This document shows, in pieces, positions 21,665 to 33,259 of a stretch of DNA of 64,000 nt; the stretch's first letter is position 1, and each line of letters starts with the position of its first letter. The position numbers and the translations under genes were made by a program. Under the pieces are notes generated by a model. That model was not told where the DNA came from. It did not search any database and saw nothing but the letters and a program-made list of their open reading frames with translations. This stretch comes from Delphinus delphis. Its lineage: Eukaryota > Chordata > Mammalia > Artiodactyla > Delphinidae. Location: NCBI RefSeq assembly GCF_949987515.2, contig NC_082702.1:48205600-48269599 (forward strand), in the 5' to 3' direction.

Positions 21665-23066
21665 GCTGAGAGAATGAATTCAGTCCCTCTTTAAGTATTT
21701 TCTATTCCAGATCGTGATCTCCGTAATTGGATTATTTGTGCTCATCCACGTTAGGTGATATGCAGTGAATTTTAAGGGGCTTCTGAAGGTTTGTGGTTGT
21801 CATAGCTGGAGATGAAGATGGTTTTTCACCTCTCAAACCACAACACTATGCCACCAACACGCACTAATGATCTTGTCTATTTCTTCCTTTCCCATCCTGC
21901 TATTCAACAACAATGAAACAATCCCAGCTGGATAAGTCCATTACTACCTCATTCTTCATCTTTATAATCTTTCCCCTTAGTATCACCTTTCCCTTGGGTA
22001 ACAAGAACATTTTTGCTACCATTTAACTCCCTGCATAATAATTGAGCTTACTAACTCTTGAGGATTTTCTTGATCCCTAGACAGCAGCATAACACGAGGA
22101 GCCCAAATTTGAGGAGCACCCCAAATCATAGCATCTATCACGGTTTGGGTCAGCCATATCGAATTTGATGTTTCCCTAATCTTGACTGTGGGATGGTTCC
22201 TAGAGTGCATACCTCTGCCAAAACTTTAAAAACGCACAGTTTTTTTATGCCACTTATATCTCAATAGAGCTGTTAAGTAGATACATTGCTCCAATGCCTT
22301 CACCTTTATCATTCCCACTGCTTCAAAAAGATGCTACTGACTTACCCAACACTAGGCTTATGCATATTTATCGATGGATACGAGACAGAAGCAGTAACAT
22401 ACACAACATCTGGGAGGCTCCAAACCTGCAGATACAACTTTCTGAGTGTCCTTTCCCACATCAGGACATATTCTGGAGTTTTTCAAGAACTGATTTCACA
22501 TATGACAGGTTAACCAGGGAAATAGCTGAGTTCCCGACTCTCTCTAGACACACGACCTTGTTCTGGTTCTCTGTATAGCTTCAGCCCATGATTTGCAGGA
22601 TAATTTAATATAAACGATCCAGATGGACCAGGTTATAATGCTAAAATCATTTCTAAATCAGTAATCAGTGCATAGCAAACGCTTTCAGGACACTCATTTA
22701 TCTTTTAGCTGGTATGTTCGATCAGTCGATATTTGCAAAGAATTCTGGTCAGGGTCAAACTTCTTCAGGGACCCTGGAGGAGGGAAGAATAAATTATAGG
22801 CCCATGGTTAGCCTTTCACATAGCTAAAAAACCATTATGTGGAAAGATTCTCCCTGAAATCTAATTCTTGCCTTAGCCAGGTCAATTTAGGAAGACTGGA
22901 CAAACAGATAAAAGATTATCATTTTGAGTAAAGTCTAGACTGTGCTTGCAGCCTCTATAGAAACAGATATTATTCTGTGTGAAAACAGTCACTTGCCCAT
23001 GGACGAAGCTCCCATAGCTGTTAGTGGACATGGAAGTCTTTAACCCTTTTTTTTCCTATGCTGATG
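21665..23066 (-). other. Unassigned DNA, possible retroviral 5' part
   Basis: This would hold gag if the ERV-L-like element continued. A minus-strand frame of 64 codons (22016-22210) is open but not recognisable as gag. Plus-strand frames at 22286-22578 have no known domain. No LTR pair was found. Confidence 0.25.
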
Positions 23067-23069
23067 CTG

Positions 23070-23957
23070 CAATAGGTGGCTTCTAAGGTGACCCCCCAGT
23101 GATCCCTGCCTTCAGGTACAAGCCTTTGTGTGGTCCCCTCCTTGTGAGTGTGGACTGGCCTAGAAATTTTCTAGCCAATAGAATATGGCAAAGGTGATGG
23201 CTTATCACTTCCCAAGTACATTCTGTAATTGATTACATTACACGATAATGTAACCTACATCTTTTTTAAAATTTCAATTAACTTTGTGTTATATATTTGT
23301 TTGTTTGTTTATTTATTGGCTGCGTCGGGTCTTAGTTATGGCATGTGGGATCTTTCGTTGCAGTGCATGGACTTCTCTCTAGTTTTGGCGTGCGGGCTCC
23401 AGAGTGCATGGGCTCTGTAGTTGCGGCACTCGGGCTCTCTAGTTGTGGCATGCGGGCTTAGTTGCCCTGCGGCATGTGGGATCCCAGTTCCCCGACCAGA
23501 GATCAAACCAGCGTCCCCTGCATTGCAAGGTGGATTCTTAACCACTGGACCGCCAGGGAAGTCCCTAACCTACATCTTAGTAGCGGATGCTTTCTCTTGC
23601 TGGCTTTGATGAAGCAAGTTGCTATGTGGGAGAGGCCCACACAGCAAGGGCAACTCCTAGCTAGCAGCCAGCCAGAAACTGAGGCCCTCAACCCAACAGA
23701 CCAAAGGGAACTGAATCCTGCTGGTAGCCACATAAGTGAGCACAGAAGACAGTTCCTTCCCAGTTGAGACTTCCGATGAGACCACAACCTTGGCTGACAA
23801 CTTGATTGCCAGGTTTTTGAGACACAACAAAGCAGGGGATCCAGTTGATCTGTGCCTAGATTCCTGACCCACAAAAGCTGGAAGATAGTAAATGGGTGTT
23901 GGTTTGGCCATTATATTTGTGGCAAGTTGTTACACAGCAATGAATAGCTAATACAGA
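23070..23957 (+). repeat. MaLR-like LTR, split by a SINE
   Basis: 'GGTGGCTTCTAAGGTGACCCC', 'AATAGAATATGGCAAAGGTG', 'TGCTGGCTTTGATGAAGCAAG', 'GAACTGAATCCTGCTGG', 'AGATTCCTGACCCAC' and a terminal 'GCAATGAATAGCTAATACAG' follow the order of a common old mammalian LTR. A SINE interrupts it (23264-23565). Confidence 0.6.
23264..23565 (-). repeat. CHR-type SINE, long form
   Basis: The plus strand runs from a T-rich tail (TTTGTTTGTTTGTTTATTTA) through GGCTGCGTCGGGTCTTAG to CGCCAGGGAAGTCCC. Target-site duplication TAACCTACATCTT at 23251-23263 and 23566-23578 is perfect. Confidence 0.94.
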
Positions 23958-24737
23958 CACAGTCTCAAGTAAAGGTATAAGGGCAAAATATATGCATTCT
24001 GACTTTTCCCCTCTGCTCACTTTATGGTTATTTTCTATTCACCTTTGAAGATGAGTTCATTCCCTGAGCAGATCATGACTGGAGGTTAACGGTATGAAAA
24101 GTAGGACTTTTTCCTAGGTTAAGAAGGAAGCAGTCAAACCAAGAAGGGAGATCATGTAAGAACACAGAGAGTCAAGATAGTTACTAAAGGTGGTCCCAAA
24201 TGATCAGGCCATTGAATGTGACCTGGGTCTACCCATGAGATTAAACCTTCCAGATCTGTAGTGACCAAAGTATAGCAGGGTCTTCCCAAGGATGGCTTTA
24301 GGCTGGAAGTCTATGGAGAGAGGACATACTGGGACAAAAATGGAGAAAGCCATTTCACAATGGTGTAAGGTATGTGGCGAGATTGAGAGGAAGGAGTGGC
24401 CTTGAGTATAAGTACAATTCAAGCTTAATCCTAATGGGAATTTACGCTCATTGGAAGGATGTGAAGTTTGTAATTAAAAGCTTAGTCTCCATAGGTGTGG
24501 CAATTGCAAAACACCAGACGTGGCATTGTGAGCAGGAGTGAGCAAAGAAACATCCTTAATGAATTAGAAATATATATATTCAAGAGATAGCTGGGAAAAA
24601 CAAGCCATACTTTGGCATACTGGATACTTCTATATTTTATCTTTTATCAGTTTTATAAGGAATAACACGACGACAGCAGTCCCCCCATAAAACAAATCCC
24701 TCAAAAACAAAACCTCATTTTTTCAATTTACCATCCT

Positions 24738-24743
<6 letters not shown>

Positions 24744-24768
<25 letters not shown>

Positions 24769-24784
24769 AGAGAGAGAAAGAGAA
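24744..24784 (+). repeat. (TG)n-(AG)n compound microsatellite
   Basis: A TG run to 24768 is followed directly by AGAGAGAGAAAGAGAAA. Confidence 0.9.
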
Positions 24785-26310
24785 ATAGACTATTAAATTC
24801 ACCTCCCAAGACTGGATTATGTCTATATGTGAACTTTCATGAAGTTCCCTGAGCTTTTAAATTTTAAAGATTTTAAAATCAGGCATTAACTATAATTCTT
24901 AAACCTGAATATTTTGTTTCCATTAACTATATTTTTTGTGTGTGGAATTATTTTGGATAATGTGAAGCCAATGTGGGACTCTAACCTCCCCTCTTGTTTT
25001 TAGTACTTCCCATATCCTGATGATATTACCAAAACAGATTCAGAATATGGTAAGAATACAGGTAAACTTACATTAAGGCTAACGGGAAGTAAAATAACAT
25101 AATTTTGAGGCTTTTCTGCTACATATAATAGAGACAGGATCATTTTGAACTAAGAATGTATGGGTAACCTAGCAACTCTCTCTCTTTTTGATGAAGCCAT
25201 GTCATGCCATTTCTGCTGGATAGAACTGGAGAGTGTTCTCTAAGACATTTAATGAGAGAGAAAGAGAAAAGAGATTCACAGCCTGGAGATTAGGGAAGAC
25301 TGAGGCAATAATAAATATGCCATTGGCTAATCTGGTTGTCACTGAATATCAAAATCATTTGGAACACCCAGGAAAAGTCCCAAGAACACACTAGGTCCTC
25401 AAGGACTCTGTTGACTCATTGAATGAAGGTCTGATCAGGATCAAATGACGGTGGCAGAAACAGAGCAGAACTTCTCCCTGCTGCTGGGCAGCTCATCCGT
25501 ATGCTGCAGTGGGGGGCCAAGCAGACAGAATGTTTCTGTCATGAATTCTCTTTACACCTGGAACTTTGTAGTCACAGAACTTGATGGAAGTGAAGTTTCA
25601 GTATCGTTTGTGGGATGATCTGTTTCGTGTCTACACCTCTGGATAGAAATCAGGCTTATTTGTCATTTTTTAGTGTTTTGTGTCTAATGCAGGATCTCTT
25701 TCATGGCTAGAGCTTGAAAATGCATCATTGAATCCCATCCAGCAAATTCCCTCATTCACTTACCTAAGACAGACCTTCCTTAATGTTGGCCCAAACGCTT
25801 GTGTTAGTCTGTGACGAATCATTTAAATTAATCTCAGAAAAATAAGAAAACTTTGCTTTGTGGAATATTTCTTAAGACTGACATCCTCTGGTACTAAAAT
25901 AATTTGGCCATTTGGATTCATGAAAATTACCTACACATTTTTAAATGGTGCTGGGAGACAGTGTGAGGTGTGTGTGAGTGTATGGGTGTGGTGCACATGT
26001 ATGTTTGGATGTGTAGTCACCTTCCCTGGCTTTAACTTGCAATGAAAGGTAATAAGAGTATGTGGCTGTCATGTTTATTTGCATGTGAGCATGCATGCAC
26101 GCTGTGTGTGTGTACCTTTAATGATTTGTGAAATCTAGAAGCCCGAGAGAGCTACAGGCTAGGATATAGTTTCCATACAGTTAATCATTGATACATAGTA
26201 ATATTTATTTTGTTTGGGTCTTTATCTAGAGATTCATGGCCTTTGTAATCTGCTCCAAACTTTTCCAAGGCTATGCTTTATAACATTGAGTTCTGAGGTT
26301 TCAGTCTTCT

Positions 26311-26312
<2 letters not shown>

Positions 26313-26342
<30 letters not shown>
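26313..26342 (+). repeat. (GT)15 microsatellite
   Basis: Uninterrupted GT dinucleotides. Confidence 0.95.
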
Positions 26343-26344
<2 letters not shown>

Positions 26345-27134
26345 AGTTTCCAACACTAGGAGGCTCTGCTTGTTAATCCTCCATGGGCAGGTAGAAGGCT
26401 AATTTATACATAGCCTGTGCTTTGTCAAATTCTTCTCCTGACAGAGAATGAAATTCTGCTTCTGGTTGGCTGGTCTAATCTACTTGCAAGGGATAAAATA
26501 GAACAACTGCACTCCAATAATTATCAGTGAATGTAACTTGGTTCATTGAAATTTACCAAAGAAACTAATTGATTGAAATGGTACACTTAGAACTGAAGTG
26601 TTCTAATCTGTCCATGAACCTGGATCCTCAAATTCGATCCTTATATTAATCTGGAGGAGAAATGAACCAGGAACCCAGCCTTCTGACACCACCATGGAAC
26701 AGTTTTCCTAAAATTTAATTTTCTATCATTGTCATTTTTGAGATGTTTTGACATACAAGATGAAACCTATGTGATGTAGTATAAAATGTTGTTGAAAAAG
26801 TTAAGTGCTTTACACAGGGTCTTTGATGCTTCTGGGAAAAGTTTTTCTCAGAGGTGGAGAGAATTGTGTTTCCTCTAAGCATGGACTTTGATAGCGTCAT
26901 TAGGACACTGCCAAGCAGGACGGTGAGAGTGCTGCTCACCGCACTGACTGATGGGAAAATGAAGGGAAGTCAACTGCACCTTCTAGCGACTTCACGTGAA
27001 CCAGATTCTATCACATACTCTGTTTGTTTTATCTTTTCTTGATTTTCCCCGCTTAAGTTTATTATTATTTTTGTGTGTTTTATTTTTTAAAAATTTTTAT
27101 TTTATATTGGAGTATAGTTGATTAACAGTGTTGA

Positions 27135-27497
27135 GGGGACTTCCCTGGTGGTTCAGTGGTTATGAATCTGCCTGCCAGTGCAGGGGACACGGGTACGACC
27201 CCTGGTCCGGGAAGATCCCACATGCTGTGGAGCAACAAAAGCCTGTGCGCCACAACTACTAAGCCTGCACTCTAGAGCCCATGAGCCACAACTACTGAGC
27301 CCACGTGCCACAACTACTGAAGTCTGCATGCCTAGAGCCCGTGCTCCACAACAAGAGAAGCCACCACAATGAGAAGTCTACACATCGCAAGAAAGAATAG
27401 TCCCTGCTCACTGCAACTAGAGAAAGTCCGCACACAGCAATGAAGACCCAATGCAGCCATAAATAAATAAGTAAATACATACATACATACATACAAC
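27135..27497 (+). repeat. CHR-type SINE, long form, in L1 3' UTR
   Basis: The head GGGGACTTCCCTGGTGGTTC is followed by tandem CACAACTACT-GAGCCC-type units and ends in a (CATA)n tail. Target-site duplication AACAGTGTTGA (27124-27134) and AACCAGCATTGA (27498-27509) is imperfect. The L1 3' UTR reads on continuously across it. Confidence 0.94.
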
Positions 27498-28329
27498 AAC
27501 CAGCATTGAGTTAGTTTCAGGTGTATGGCAGAGTGATTCAGTTATACATACACATGTATCTTTTCTTTTTCAAATTCTTTCCCCTTTAGGTTATTACAGA
27601 TTATGGAGTGGAGTTTTCTATGCTGTCCTTGTTGATTATCTATTTTAAATATAGCAGTGTGTACATGTCAATCCCAAACTCCCAATCTATCCCTCCCCCC
27701 CAACCCTTCCCTCCTGGTAACCATTAGTACATTCTCTAAGTCTGTGAGTCTGTTTCTGTTTGGTAAATAAGTTTGTTTGTACCATTTTTTTTAAGATCCT
27801 GCATATAAGCAATATCATATAATATTTGTCTCTCCAACATTTGTTTGTAGACTTTTTGATGAATGCCATTCTGACTGGTGTATCTCATTGTGATATCTCA
27901 CTGTAGTTTTGATTTGCATTTCTCTAGTAATTAGCGATGTTGAGCATCTTTTCATGTGTCTCTTGGCCATCTGTATGTCTTCTTTGGAGAAACGTCTGTT
28001 TAGGTCCTCTGCCCATTTTTTGATTGGGTTGCTTGTTTTTTATGCATTGTTTGAAAATATCTTCTCCTATTATATGGGTTGTCTTTTCATTTGGTTTATG
28101 ATTTCCTTTTCTGTGCAAAAGATTTTGAGTTTGATTAGGTCCCATTTATTTATTTTTGTTTTTATTTCCATTACTCTAGGAGACAGATTGAAAAATATAT
28201 TCCTTCAGTTTATGACAAAGAGTGTTCTGCCTATGTCTTCCTCTAACAGTTTTATAGTATCTAGCCTTACATTTAGGTCTTTGATTGATTTTGAGTTGAT
28301 TTTTGTGAACAATGTTAAAGAATGTTCTA

Positions 28330-28790
28330 ATTTCATTTTTTACATGTAGCTGTCCACTTTTCCCAGCACCATTTATTGAAGAAACTGTCTTTTCTCCATT
28401 GTATAGTCTTGCCTCCTTTGTCATAGATTAATAAACCATAGGTGCATGGGTTTATTTCTGGGCTTTCTATACTGTTCCAGTGATCTGTATTTCTATTTTT
28501 GTGCCAGTACCATACTGTTTTGATGACTGTAGCTTTGTAATATAGTTTGAAGTCAAAGAGCCTAATTCCTCCAGCTCCATTCTTCTTTCTCAAGATTGTT
28601 TTGGCTTTTGGGGATCTTTTGTGTCTCCATACAAATTTTAACATTTTTTGTTCTATCGATAGCTCTGTGAAAAATGCCATTGGTAATTTGATAGGGGTTG
28701 CATTGAATATGTAGATTACCTTGGGTAATATAGTTATTTTGACAATACTTATTCTTCCAATCCAAGAATACAGTATATCTTTCTATCTGT
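28330..28790 (-). pseudogene. L1 ORF2 C-terminal third, broken
   Basis: Two overlapping minus-strand frames (28333-28680 and 28562-28795) encode the region after RT, with [20 protein letters not shown] and [13 protein letters not shown]. They overlap through a frameshift near 28560-28680, so the ORF is not intact. Confidence 0.88.
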
Positions 28791-29147
28791 GTCATCTTTG
28801 ATTTCTTTCATCAGCATCTTACAGTTTTCTGAGTACAGGTCTTTTGCCTCCTTAGGTAGGTTTATTCCTACGTATTTTATTCTTTTTGATATGATGGTAA
28901 ATGGGACTGGTTCCTTAATTTCTCTTTCTGATCTTTTGATGTTAGTGTATAGAAATGCAACAGATTTCTGTGTATTTATTTTGTATCCTGCAATTTTACC
29001 AAATTCATTGATGAGCTTTAGTAGTTTAGTATTTTCTCTGTATAGTATCATGTCATCTGCAAACAGCGACAGTTTTACTTCTTCTTTTCCAATTTGGATT
29101 CCTTTTATTTCTTTTCCTTCTCGGATTGCTGTGGCTAGGACTTCCAA
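28749..29147 (-). pseudogene. L1 ORF2 reverse transcriptase, catalytic region
   Basis: A 132-codon frame with [14 protein letters not shown], the FADD form of the RT catalytic motif used by L1, followed by [20 protein letters not shown]. The catalytic aspartates are present. The frame begins and ends at breaks. Confidence 0.93.
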
Positions 29148-29194
29148 AACTATGTTGAATGAAAGTGGTGATAGTGGACATCCTTGTCTTCTTC

Positions 29195-30294
29195 CTATCT
29201 TAGAGGAAATGCTTTCAGCTTTTCACCATTGAGAATGATGTTAGCTGTGGGTCTGTCATATATGGCCTTTATTATGCTAAGGTATGTTCCCTCTATGCCC
29301 ACTTTCTGGAGCGTTTTTGTCGTAAATGAGTGTTGAATTTTGTCAAAAGCTTTTTCTGCATCTATTGAGATGATCATATGGTTTTTATTCTTCAGCTGTT
29401 GATGTGGTGTATCACACTGACTGATTTGTGGATACTGAAAAATCTTGCATCCCTGGGATAAATCCCACTTGATCATGGTGTATGAGCCTTTTAATGTGTG
29501 TTGGATTTGGTTTGCTAGTATTTTGTTGAGGATTTTTATATCTATGTTCATCAGTGATATTGGCCTGTAATTTTAGTTTTCTGTGGTATCTTTGTCTGGT
29601 TTTGGCATCAGGGTGAAGGTGGTCTCATAGAATGAGTTTGGGAGTATTCCTTCCTCTGAGATTTTTGGAAGTGTTTCCAAAGGATAGGTGTTAACTCTTC
29701 TCTAAATGTTTGATAGAATTTGCCTGTCAAGTCATCTGGTCCTGGAATTTTGTTTGTTGGGAGTTTGTTAATCACAGTTTCAATTTCACTATTTGTGATT
29801 GGTCTGTTCATATTTTCTATTTCTTCCTGGTTGAGTCTTGGGAGACTTTACCTTTCTAAGGATTTGTCCATTTCTTCTAGGTTGTCCATTTGATTGGCAT
29901 ATAGTTGATTGTAGTAGTCTCTTATGATCCTTTGTATTTCTGTGGTGTCCGTTGTAACTTCTCCTTTTTCATTTCTAATTTTATTGATTTGAGCCCTCTC
30001 CCTCTTTTTCTTGATGAGTTTGGCTAAAGGTTTATCAGTTTTGTTTATCTTTTCAAAGAACCAGCTTTTAGTTGCATTGATCTTTTCTATTGTTTTCTTT
30101 GTCTCTATTTCATTTATTTCTGCTCTGATTTTTATGATTTCTTTCCTTCTACTTACTTTGGGTTTGTTTGTTCTTTTTTCTCTAGTTGCTTTAGGTGTAA
30201 GATTGGGTTGTTTCTGAGAGATTTTTCTTATTTCCTGAGGTAAGATTGTATTGCTATAGACTTCCCTCTTAGAAATGTTTTTGCTGCATCCCAC
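29195..30294 (-). pseudogene. L1 ORF2 N-terminal RT and linker, broken
   Basis: Frames at 29195-29551 ([15 protein letters not shown]), 29608-29811 ([20 protein letters not shown]) and 29848-30294 (lysine-rich linker ending [10 protein letters not shown]) are consecutive ORF2 segments in changing frames. Confidence 0.9.
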
Positions 30295-30385
30295 AGGTTC
30301 TGGATCATTGTGCTTTTGTTTTCATTTGTCTCTAGGTATTTTTTTATTTCCTCAGTGATCCATTGGCTGTTTAGTAGCATATTGT

Positions 30386-31030
30386 TTAGCCTCCACGTGT
30401 TTGTGTTTTGTACAGTTTTTTCTTCTTGTAGTTGATTTCTAATCTCACAGCATTGTGGTCAGAAAAGATGCTTGATATGATTTCAACGTTCTTAAATTTA
30501 CCGAGGCTTGCTTTGTGGCCTAGCATGTGATCCATCCTGGAGAATATTCCGTGTGCACTTGAGAAGAATGTGTATTTTGCTGCTTTTGGATGGAATGCTC
30601 TATAAATATCAATTAAGTCCATCTGATCTAATGTGTCATTTAAGGTCTGTGTTTCCTTAATGATCTTCTGTCTGGATGATCTGTCCATTGATGAAAGTGT
30701 GATGTTAAAGTCCCCCACTATTATTGTGTTACTTTTGATTTCTCCTTTTATGACTGTTAGTATTTGCCTTATATATTGAGTTGCTCCTATGTTGGGTGCA
30801 TAGATATTTACAATTGTTAAATCTTCTTCTTGGATTGATCCCTTAATCATTATGTAGTGTCCTTCCTTGTCTCTTGTAATACTCTTTATTTTCAATTCTA
30901 TCTTGTCTGATATAAGTATTGCTACTTCAGCTTTCTTTTGATTTCCATTTTCATAGAATACCTTTTCCATCCCCTCACTTTCAGTCTGCTTGTGTCCCGA
31001 GATCTGATGTGGGTTTCTTGTAGACAACAT
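30386..31030 (-). pseudogene. L1 ORF2 endonuclease domain
   Basis: A 214-codon frame covers most of the apurinic/apyrimidinic-like endonuclease: IIVGDFN with the catalytic Asp and Asn, RMDHMLGHK, and the C-terminal SDHNA with the catalytic His. The N-terminal catalytic Asn and Glu precede this frame and lie in broken sequence. This domain nicks TT/AAAA-like targets during insertion. Confidence 0.93.
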
Positions 31031-31698
31031 ATCTATGGGTGTTGTTTTTGTAGCTATTCAGTCAGTCTGTGTCTTTTGGTTGGAGCATTTAATTTGTTTA
31101 CATTTAAGGTAATTATCAATATGTAAGTTCTTATTGCTATTTTGTTAATTGTTTTGGATTTGTTTTTGTAGGTTGTATTTTTTCCCTTTTTTTTCTCTTC
31201 TCATGTGATTTGATAACTATCTTTAGTGTTGTGTTTGGATTCCTTTTTCTTTTTTGTGTGTGTATCTATTGTAGATTTTCAGTTTGCAGTTACCATGAGG
31301 TTTTGATATAGCAGTCTATATATAAACAAGATTGTTTAAAGTTGCTGGTCTTTTAACTTCAAATGCATTTCCAATATCCTGCATTTGTGCTCTCCTCTTC
31401 TCAAAATTGCTGGTTTTGATATCATATTTGTGTGCTGATTATTTCCTACCTTATCTGTAGGTTGCCTTTACTGGTGAGCTTTTCCATTCATAAGTTTCTT
31501 GTTTCTAGTTGTGGCCTTTTCTTTTACGCCTAGAGAAGTCCCTGTAGCATTTGTTACAAAGCTGGTCTGGTGGTGCTGAATTCTCTTAGGTTTTGCTTGT
31601 CTGTAAAGCTTCTGATTTCCTTGTTGAATCTGAATGAGAGCCTTGCTAGGTTGAGTATTCTTGGTTGTAGTTTCTTCCCTTTCATCACTTTAAATATA

Positions 31699-32025
31699 TC
31701 ATGCCACTCCCTTCTGGCCTGCAGAGTTTCTGCTGAGAAATGAGCTGATAACCTTATGAAAGTTCCCTTGTATGTTATTTGTTGCTTTTTCCCTCATTGC
31801 TTTTAATATTCTTTCTTTAATTTTTGTCAGGTTGATTACTACATGTCTCAGCATGTTGCTCCTTGGGTTTATCATGCCTGAGACTCTTTGTGCTTCCTGG
31901 ACTTGGGTGACTGTTTCCTTTCCTATGTTAGGGAAGTTTTCAGCTATTATCTCTTCAAATATTTTCTCAGGTCCTTTCTCTTCTCTTCTCCTTCTGGGAC
32001 CCCTATAATGTGAATGTTGGTGCAT
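31699..32025 (-). pseudogene. L1 ORF1 C-terminal part
   Basis: A 108-codon frame with IFEEIIAENFPNIGKETVTQ, VQEAQRV and LTKIKERILKAMREK, the RRM/C-terminal region of ORF1p, the RNA-binding chaperone. The coiled-coil N-terminal half is further upstream (higher coordinates), separated by the Tigger-type insertion, and broken. Confidence 0.9.
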
Positions 32026-32310
32026 TTAATGTTGTCCCAGAGGTCTCCTAGACTGTCCTCATTTCTTTACATTCTCTTTTCTTTATTCTGTTTTGTGGTA
32101 GTGATTTCCACCATTCTGTCTTTCAGCTCACTTATCCATTCTTCTGCTTCAATTATTCTGCTATTGATTCCTTCTAGTGTATTTTTCATTTCAGTTATTG
32201 TGTTCTTCGTCTCTGTTTGTTCTTTAGTTCTTCTAGGTCTTTGTTAAACATTTTTTGTATCTTCTCAATCTGTACCTCCATTGTTTTTCCAGGATCTTGG
32301 ATCATCTTTA

Positions 32311-33254
32311 CAGTAAGTCCTCTACATAAAAACCTTCAAGTTGCAAACTTTCAAAGATGTGAATGTGTGTTTGCATGTCCAGATACATAAGTTACTTCAT
32401 GTGTCTGGTGTACATTTTCATGTGCATTCATCCTCTATAAGTGGTTGTGCTTTTGTGTACAGTAGTGTACACAAAAAGTACAGTAGTACAGTATCTTTAT
32501 TTCAAGCCGAGGATGTCCAGAAGCAAGCGTAAAAGCAGTGGTGATATAGCTGGTATTACTGTATTTTTCAAGGTACTGTACTATAAGATTAAAAAAAGTT
32601 TTGTTTTTTGGCTGTGTTGGGTCTTCATTGCTAGGCACGGGCTTTCTCTAGTTGCAGCAAGGAGGGGCTACTCTTCATTGTGGTGCGCTGGCTTCTCATT
32701 GCGGTGGCTTCTCTTGTTGCAGAGCATGGGCTCTAGATGTGCGGGCTTCAGTAGTTGCAGCACACAGGCTCAGTAGTTGCAGCACGTGAGCCCTAGAGCA
32801 CATGGGCTTCAGTTGTTGTGGCACGTGGGCTCAGTAGTTGCAGTGCACAGGCTCTAGAGCATGTGGGCTTCAGTAGTTGAGGCATGCAGGCTCAGTAGTT
32901 GTGGCTCGCGGGCTCTAGAGTGCAGGCTCAGTAGTTGTGGTGCATGGGCTTAGTTGCTTCATGGCATGTGGGATCTTCCTGGACCAGGGCTCGAACCCGT
33001 ATCCCCTGAATTGGCAGGAAGATTCTTAAGCACTGCACCACCACGGAAGTCCCAAAAATGTTTTATTTTTTGTGTGTGTTTGTTTTTCATGTATTATTTG
33101 TGTGAAAAGTATTATAAACCTATTACAGTACAGTACTACATAGCTGATTGTTTTAGTTGGGTACCTGGGCTAACTTTGTTGGATTTACGAACAAATTTGA
33201 CTTCTGAACATGCTCTTGGAATGGAACTCGTTCGTATGTAGAGGATTTACTCTG
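32311..33254. mobile_element. Tigger-type DNA transposon (non-autonomous), inserted in L1
   Basis: Left end CAGTAAGTCCTCTACATAAA, and the right end, reversed, CAGAGTAAATCCTCTACATA: matching terminal inverted repeats of about 20 bp. TA precedes it (32309-32310). L1 sequence 'GGATCATCTTTA' continues as 'CTATTATTACCCTGAATTCC' after it. Its length without the nested SINE is about 480 bp. A short segment 'ATGTCCAGAAGCAAGCGTAAA' (32510-32530) looks like the start of a pogo-type transposase gene, with only a remnant present. Confidence 0.75.
32611..33053 (-). repeat. CHR-type SINE, long form, in the Tigger-type element
   Basis: The plus strand runs from GGCTGTGTTGGGTCTTCATT through repeated CAGTAGTTGCAGCAC-type units to CACCACGGAAGTCCC. 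It has more of these units than other copies, so it is longer (about 440 bp). AAAAAAAGTTTTGTTTTTTG (32591-32610) and AAAAATGTTTTATTTTTTG (33054-33072) are diverged target-site duplications. Confidence 0.9.
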
Positions 33255-33259
33255 CTATT

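Larger units (their letters stand above)
23958..27057. other. Long unique stretch with microsatellites
   Basis: About 3.1 kb with no recognised repeat family, apart from (TG)n at 24744-24768 followed by (AG)n, and (GT)n at 26313-26342. Frames at 25860-26045, 26214-26402 and 26854-27042 are short and carry no recognisable domain. Confidence 0.5.

Noticed and set aside
23503..23874. 123-codon minus-strand frame
   Set aside because: It spans the junction of a SINE and an old LTR and has no recognisable domain.
26854..27042. 62-codon plus-strand frame in unique DNA
   Set aside because: There is no known motif, no splice or promoter context, and its length is within chance expectation.
27909..28349. 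146-codon hydrophobic plus-strand frame resembling a membrane protein
   Set aside because: Antisense of the L1 ORF2 C-terminal region. The hydrophobicity comes from reading A-rich sense codons in reverse.
28789..29232. Plus-strand frame of 147 codons
   Set aside because: It is the antisense shadow of the L1 reverse transcriptase on the minus strand, repeated in the other L1 copies.
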